DNA of 10,610 nucleotides from Oscillospiraceae bacterium (GTDB taxonomy: Bacteria > Bacillota > Clostridia > Oscillospirales > Oscillospiraceae): assembly GCA_016296635.1 (NCBI GenBank), contig JAEDIZ010000073.1:1-10610 (forward strand), written 5' to 3'. Position 1 is the stretch's first letter. Every line of letters starts with the position of its first letter. This document shows, in pieces, positions 6,603 to 10,610 of the stretch. The notes under the pieces are model-generated. The model was not told the DNA's origin, did no database searches, and saw only the letters and a list, made by a program, of their open reading frames with translations. A program made the position numbers and the translations under genes.

Positions 6603-7526
6603 TTGAAAAAACGAAAGACAGCGCATAACAGTAAATTGCTGCGTGATGAACAGCGCACAGCATATATCTGTCTCATTCCCTCTTTTATAGGTCTTATTTT
6701 CCTTACATACCTTCCACTGGCCGAGGTTTTCGGCCTGAGCTTTTTCAAATGGAAGGGAAACGGCTTTAATACGATGGAGTTCATCGGATTAAAGAATTAC
6801 ATCAATCTGTTCACCACCGACCCGTACTTCAAGGAGTCGTTGGTTGTCACGGTTTATTTTACATTTATCGCCGTATTCGGCAGTATGATCTATTCATTGA
6901 TCATAGCTCTTCTCTTAAACAGGAAAATTCCCGCCCGGGGCTTCTGGAGAGCGATTTTCTATCTGCCCTACCTCCTGCCCGCCGTAGCGGTTTATCTGGG
7001 ATGGAACTGGCTCTATAACATCAACTACGGTCTGCTCAACCATATTCTCAATGCGGTTTTCGGAGTCCCGAGGATAGGCTTTGTCAACGATACAAAATAT
7101 GTTGTGCCGTCTCTCGCCCTGATATCCATCTGGCTGTCCGGAAACCTGATTGTGATCTTCCTTGCCGGACTGCAGAATGTTCCCCGCACCTATCTGGAGG
7201 CTGCGGAGGTTGACGGAGCAAACGGCTGGAACAGATTCTGGCATATTACTATTCCCTGCATGTCTCCCATAATCTTTTATAATCTGCTGATGTCTCTGAT
7301 CACCAACCTGCAGGTTATCACGCCATCTCTCGCTCTTACCAAGGGCGGCCCCGGCAATTCCTCCCGCTTTATCTCATACGTTCTCTATCAGTACGCATTC
7401 GAGTACAGAAAATTCGGTCTCGCGGCAGCGGTCTCTGTGATTCTCTTCATCCTCATCGCCATTTTTACCGCGATTCTGTTCGCTACCAGTAAAAGCTGGA
7501 TGTTTTCACAGGGGGACGATGAATAA
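6603..7526 (+). CDS. ABC transporter permease, CUT1 MalF/AraP type
   Basis: This 307-residue inner-membrane subunit forms half of the sugar import channel. Six hydrophobic segments are visible near 20-45, 81-106, 118-138, 166-190, 222-240 and 273-295. The EAA loop that contacts the ATPase is present at about 199-218 (EAAEVDGANGWNRFWHITIP). The N-terminus is short and charged (KKRKTAHNSK), with the first membrane segment close behind. The start is TTG at 6603, supported by AAAGGGGG 7 nt upstream; no ATG lies nearby before the first membrane segment. It overlaps the second permease by one base (TAATG). The family is clear; the substrate (arabino-oligosaccharide) comes from context. Confidence 0.94.
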   Translation: MKKRKTAHNSKLLRDEQRTAYICLIPSFIGLIFLTYLPLAEVFGLSFFKWKGNGFNTMEFIGLKNYINLFTTDPYFKESLVVTVYFTFIAVFGSMIYSLIIALLLNRKIPARGFWRAIFYLPYLLPAVAVYLGWNWLYNINYGLLNHILNAVFGVPRIGFVNDTKYVVPSLALISIWLSGNLIVIFLAGLQNVPRTYLEAAEVDGANGWNRFWHITIPCMSPIIFYNLLMSLITNLQVITPSLALTKGGPGNSSRFISYVLYQYAFEYRKFGLAAAVSVILFILIAIFTAILFATSKSWMFSQGDDE

Positions 7527-8386
7527 TGGCTAAAGAATCATTAAAAAGCAAAAAACGAGTTGAAAAGGCTACGGATATTATCTCTTTCGTTCTTGTGGTT
7601 TTCTTCTCTTTTCTCTGCCTTTTCCCGATTTATTGGATTTTCCGTTCCTCCCTCATGACAAACAACCAGCTCTTTGCGGCAAAGGTGCCTTTCTTTCCTC
7701 CCGAGTGGCTGTTTTCAAACTATCCCAAGACGCTGGAGAATTTCCCCTTCTGGCTTTATCTGAAAAATACCATGACCTTCATCGTTCCCTCTGTTCTCGC
7801 CGGAACGATTACGGCCATCATGGGCGGCTATGCTCTGGCCCGTCTCTGCTTCAGGGGGAAAAAGTTCATTTTTCTGCTTATTATCGGCTCCATGTTCCTG
7901 CCGACCATGGTTACGCTTATCCCCATCTACATCATGTGGACCAGCGTTTTCAAGCTGAGCGGAACATACTGGCCGCTGATTCTGCCCTATTTCTGCGGCG
8001 GCGGTGCGTTCAATATCTATCTTATACGCCAGTTTATCCAGACGATCCCCCGCGAGCTGGACGAGGCCGCCACCATTGACGGCGCAGGCTATTTCCGCAT
8101 TCTTGTCAGCATTATATTCCCCGCAATAAAGGCCGCTGCCATCGTCGTAGCTCTGCTCCTCTTCACTCAGATGTGGAACGATCTGATCCAGCAGTCTCTA
8201 TACATCCACGACGCGAAGAAATTTACCATTGCGCTGGGGCTCTCGCAGTTCAAAGGCTCCCTTAAGCAGGATTACAGCGCAATCATGTGTGCGACCTGTA
8301 TGTCTTTTGCTCCCGGCATTATTTTCTATCTGCTCGGGCAGCGGTATTTTGTTGAAGGAATTGTGCTCACGGGCATGAAGAGCTGA
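7526..8386 (+). CDS. ABC transporter permease, CUT1 MalG/AraQ type
   Basis: The 286-residue partner of the preceding permease has six predicted membrane segments (about 17-38, 81-104, 113-137, 145-170, 197-217 and 255-275). Its EAA motif is at about 180-199 (EAATIDGAGYFRILVSIIFP). The C-terminus ends in LTGMKS, resembling the short positively charged tail typical of this subfamily. It starts at the ATG that overlaps the stop of the first permease, with AGGGGGA close upstream, so the two are translationally coupled and probably made in equal amounts. No ATP-binding subunit is encoded in the window; in related Firmicutes a shared ATPase of the MsmX type serves such transporters. Confidence 0.94.
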   Translation: MAKESLKSKKRVEKATDIISFVLVVFFSFLCLFPIYWIFRSSLMTNNQLFAAKVPFFPPEWLFSNYPKTLENFPFWLYLKNTMTFIVPSVLAGTITAIMGGYALARLCFRGKKFIFLLIIGSMFLPTMVTLIPIYIMWTSVFKLSGTYWPLILPYFCGGGAFNIYLIRQFIQTIPRELDEAATIDGAGYFRILVSIIFPAIKAAAIVVALLLFTQMWNDLIQQSLYIHDAKKFTIALGLSQFKGSLKQDYSAIMCATCMSFAPGIIFYLLGQRYFVEGIVLTGMKS

Positions 8387-8391
8387 GGCGT

Positions 8392-9066
8392 ATGAGTATT
8401 TTTACACAGTTCATGAACAGAGAAGGCGCAGGGATTCCTGCGCCTTCCAGCGGATTCAGACGGTATTTTTATATTCTGTATACCCACTTTTTCAAGCTGG
8501 TCGCGCTCAATTTCCTTACGCTTCTTTTCTCACTCCCCGTCGTGACCGCCCCTGCCGCACTGTGCGCAGCGGACAGGGTATATCTTCTGCTTCTGAAGGA
8601 CGGGAACTGTTTCCTGTGGCAGGATTATATCAAAGAGTTCCGTGAAGAGGGCTTTCGTCTGATTCTTCCCGGTCTTCTGTTTGCGCTTATCCTTTTTTCC
8701 GGCTATTTCTTCATGAGCCTTGGGAAGGGCAATGCAGTCTATCTCGGTTGGAGCTCTCTGTTCTGGATGCTGGGGATCCTCATGACCGCAATGGGCCTTG
8801 CCTGGGGCAGGTATACTCTGATTTTGGCGGCATTGCAGGCTCTTTCGGTGAGGAAGCTTATGAAAAATGCTGCTTTATTGTGCGCGATGAATCCTGCACG
8901 AGCCGCGCTTGTCGCTGCCGTTATTGCTGCGGCGGTCTTCGCTGCCGCTGTTCTCATGCCGATCTTTCTTGTTGCCATAGCACTCATTTGGGTGGCATTC
9001 ATTCAGTATACCACCTGCTCTATCGTTTATGAGTTTGCAGAAAAATATGTTATTACCGAAGAATAA
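8392..9066 (+). CDS. DUF624 family membrane protein (YesL-like), function unknown
   Basis: This 224-residue integral membrane protein belongs by sequence pattern to DUF624, whose best-known member is YesL of the B. subtilis rhamnogalacturonan cluster. The pattern LVALNFLTLLFSLPVVTAPA (about 36-55) is the family's hallmark first membrane segment. Further hydrophobic segments lie near 88-110, 116-148 and 167-213, the last an Ala/Val-rich double span. No catalytic residues are recognisable and no function is established for the family, although it recurs next to CUT1 transporters. It starts 5 nt after the second permease; the nearest ribosome binding site options are GAGG only 3 nt away or GAAGAG about 9 nt away, so translation may depend on coupling. 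A strong hairpin lies inside its first codons. An accessory role in the transporter is a guess from position. Confidence 0.82.
   Translation: MSIFTQFMNREGAGIPAPSSGFRRYFYILYTHFFKLVALNFLTLLFSLPVVTAPAALCAADRVYLLLLKDGNCFLWQDYIKEFREEGFRLILPGLLFALILFSGYFFMSLGKGNAVYLGWSSLFWMLGILMTAMGLAWGRYTLILAALQALSVRKLMKNAALLCAMNPARAALVAAVIAAAVFAAAVLMPIFLVAIALIWVAFIQYTTCSIVYEFAEKYVITEE
8422..8447 (+). other. Perfect hairpin within the 5' end of the DUF624 gene
   Basis: GAAGGCGCAGG (8422-8432) and CCTGCGCCTTC (8437-8447) form an uninterrupted 11-bp GC-rich stem with a 4-nt GATT loop, 30 nt into the reading frame. It encodes residues REGAGIPAPS. There is no T-tract after it, so termination is unlikely; slowed translation or an RNA cleavage boundary is possible. 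Confidence 0.6.
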
Positions 9067-9084
9067 TGACAGGAGGATATATCA

Positions 9085-10551
9085 TTGAAAACACGTGAAT
9101 TCTGGTTTGTAGTCGGCTCGCAGTTCCTGTACGGCCCGGAAGTTCTTGAGACCGTCGAGGCGAGAGCAAAGGAAATGGCGGAGAAAATGAGCGAGCTGCT
9201 CCCTTATCCGCTGGTATTCAAAACCATCGGCGTTACCTGCGAGGGTATCACCAACGTCATAAAAGAAGCAAATTACTCCGACGAGTGCTGCGGCATCGTG
9301 ACCTGGTGCCACACTTTCTCTCCCAGCAAGATGTGGATCAACGGCTTTGCGTCCCTGCAGAAGCCGTACTGCCATCTTGCCACCCAGTATAATAAAGAGA
9401 TTCCCAACGACGAGATTGACATGGATTTCATGAATCTCAATCAGGCCGCCCACGGCGACCGGGAGCACGGCTTCATAGGAGCCCGCCTCCGTCTGCCCCG
9501 CAAGGTCATTGCGGGCTACTGGCAGGATGAAAAGGTCCTTTCAAGACTCTCCGACTGGATGAAGGCCGCGGTTGGCGTCGCGGTGTCGAAGCAGATGAAG
9601 GTCATGCGCTTCGGCGACAATATGCGTGAAGTGGCCGTCACCGAGGGCGACAAGGTGGAAGTGCAGCTCAAGCTGGGCTGGCAGGTCAACACTTGGGCGC
9701 AGGGCGATCTGGTTAAGGAGATGAACGCTGTATCTGAGGCGGAGGTCGACGAAAAATTGGCTGAGTATCTCGCAAAGTACGATGTCAACACTGACAACAT
9801 CGACGCCATCCGCTATCAGGCCAAGGAAGAGGTCGCCATCAAGAAGATGATGGATCGTGAAAGCTGCCTTGCCTTCTCCAACACCTTCCAGGATCTGTAC
9901 GGCATGGAGCAGCTTCCCGGTCTCGCGTCCCAGAATCTGATGGCGCAGGGCTACGGCTACGGCGGCGAGGGCGACTGGAAGGTCGCGGCCATGACCGCCA
10001 TCATGAAGGCCATGGGCGAGGGCGGCAACGGTGCCTCCGCGTTCATGGAGGACTATACCTATCATCTCGTGGAGGGTCAGGAGTACTCTCTGGGCGCTCA
10101 TATGCTGGAGGTCTGCCCGTCTCTGGCAGCGGATAAGCCCCGCATCGAGACCCACTTCCTTGGCATCGGCATGAATGAAAAAGACCCTGCCCGTCTGGTG
10201 TTCGAGGGCAAGGCCGGAAAGGCTATCGTGGCCAGCCTCATCGACATGGGCGGCAGACTCCGTCTCATCGTGCAGGATATCGAGGCCGTGAAGCCCATCA
10301 TGCCCATGCCCAAGCTCCCTGTGGCAAGAGTCATGTGGCGGGCAATGCCCGACCTAACCACCGGCGTGGAGTGCTGGATCACCGCAGGCGGTGCACACCA
10401 CACCGTGCTGAGCTACGACGTGACCGCCGAGCAGATGCGCGACTGGGCGAGAATGATGGACATCGAGTTTGTATACATCAATAAGGACAGCACTCCCGAA
10501 AAGCTGGAAGAGGAGCTGCTCATCAAAGACCTTGTATGGAAACTGAAATGA
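9085..10551 (+). CDS. araA: L-arabinose isomerase
   Basis: The 488-residue cytoplasmic enzyme converts L-arabinose to L-ribulose using a divalent metal, the first intracellular step of arabinose catabolism. The N-terminus EFWFVVGSQFLYG is the family signature. The metal and catalytic residues align at a constant offset of 11 with E. coli AraA: E295 (E306), E322 in FMEDYTYH (E333), H339 in LGAHML (H350) and the GGAHHT histidine at 439 (H450). Family length is about 470-500, so it is complete. The start is TTG at 9085 with a full AGGAGG 8 nt upstream. It follows the DUF624 gene by 18 nt, and its stop overlaps the kinase start. C-ending codon bias suggests strong expression. The assignment is secure. 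Confidence 0.98.
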   Translation: MKTREFWFVVGSQFLYGPEVLETVEARAKEMAEKMSELLPYPLVFKTIGVTCEGITNVIKEANYSDECCGIVTWCHTFSPSKMWINGFASLQKPYCHLATQYNKEIPNDEIDMDFMNLNQAAHGDREHGFIGARLRLPRKVIAGYWQDEKVLSRLSDWMKAAVGVAVSKQMKVMRFGDNMREVAVTEGDKVEVQLKLGWQVNTWAQGDLVKEMNAVSEAEVDEKLAEYLAKYDVNTDNIDAIRYQAKEEVAIKKMMDRESCLAFSNTFQDLYGMEQLPGLASQNLMAQGYGYGGEGDWKVAAMTAIMKAMGEGGNGASAFMEDYTYHLVEGQEYSLGAHMLEVCPSLAADKPRIETHFLGIGMNEKDPARLVFEGKAGKAIVASLIDMGGRLRLIVQDIEAVKPIMPMPKLPVARVMWRAMPDLTTGVECWITAGGAHHTVLSYDVTAEQMRDWARMMDIEFVYINKDSTPEKLEEELLIKDLVWKLK

Positions 10552-10610
10552 TGGAATTGAAAAACACTGTTTTGGGTATCGAGCTTGGCTCTACCCGCAT
10601 AAAGGCCGTT
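10548..10610 (+). CDS. FGGY-family sugar kinase, N-terminal fragment (probable ribulokinase)
   Basis: The frame from ATG at 10548 gives 21 residues, MMELKNTVLGIELGSTRIKA plus V, before the right edge cuts it. LGIELGSTRIKAV is the first phosphate-binding motif of FGGY carbohydrate kinases. The ATG overlaps the araA stop (ATGA); a second in-frame ATG at 10551 is equally possible. No separate strong ribosome binding site is visible, so coupling to araA translation is likely. Position after araA suggests L-ribulokinase, which would phosphorylate L-ribulose at C5, but xylulokinase or another FGGY member cannot be excluded from this fragment. Confidence 0.8.
   Translation, partial: MMELKNTVLGIELGSTRIKAV

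Noticed and set aside
5127..6626. 499-aa leftward ORF opposite the binding-protein gene
   Set aside because: It is a by-product of the strong codon bias of the highly expressed gene on the other strand. Its Gly/Cys/Val-rich translation has no family features.

Overview
The window looks like a carbohydrate-utilisation locus of an anaerobic, probably gut-dwelling member of the Firmicutes (Clostridia, perhaps the Oscillospiraceae/Ruminococcaceae or Lachnospiraceae). That placement is inferred from the strong AGGAGG-type ribosome binding sites, moderate GC content, a lipoprotein-type binding protein with a CUT1 ABC transporter that lacks its own ATPase, and a DUF624 membrane protein inside a sugar operon. 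No rRNA or other phylogenetic marker is present, so the assignment is tentative.

Layout. Positions 1-70 hold a strong intrinsic terminator for an upstream gene outside the window. Positions 71-403 hold no convincing protein gene but several hairpins, including a compact structured element whose end looks like a tRNA 3' end. A leftward operon follows: lacI-type regulator (2882-1848), then GH51 alpha-L-arabinofuranosidase (1843-404), 4 nt apart. The 2883-3108 intergenic region is a divergent control region with a promoter for each direction and four similar AAACG-centred sites that probably bind the LacI-family repressor.

The rightward operon is GH127 beta-L-arabinofuranosidase (3109-5055), sugar-binding lipoprotein (5112-6497), two ABC permeases (6603-7526 and 7526-8386), DUF624 membrane protein (8392-9066), L-arabinose isomerase araA (9085-10551), and the first codons of an FGGY-family sugar kinase that runs off the right edge (10548 onward). 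Genes from the first permease onward overlap or sit within 20 nt of each other. The larger gaps on either side of the binding-protein gene contain hairpins that probably tune its expression relative to its neighbours.

How it works together (inference from families). Short arabinose-containing oligosaccharides from plant cell walls are captured by the lipoprotein and imported by the two permeases with an ATPase encoded elsewhere. They are trimmed in the cytoplasm by two hydrolases of opposite anomeric specificity (GH51 for alpha, GH127 for beta). Free L-arabinose is isomerised to L-ribulose by AraA and probably phosphorylated by the FGGY kinase. Neither hydrolase has a signal peptide, so the cell appears to take up oligosaccharides rather than digest polymer outside. 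The LacI-family protein probably senses an arabinose-related sugar and represses both operons. The components are known families. The less usual points are the paired alpha/beta arabinofuranosidases under one control region, LacI-type rather than AraR (GntR-type) control, the embedded DUF624 gene, and the structured element at the left end.
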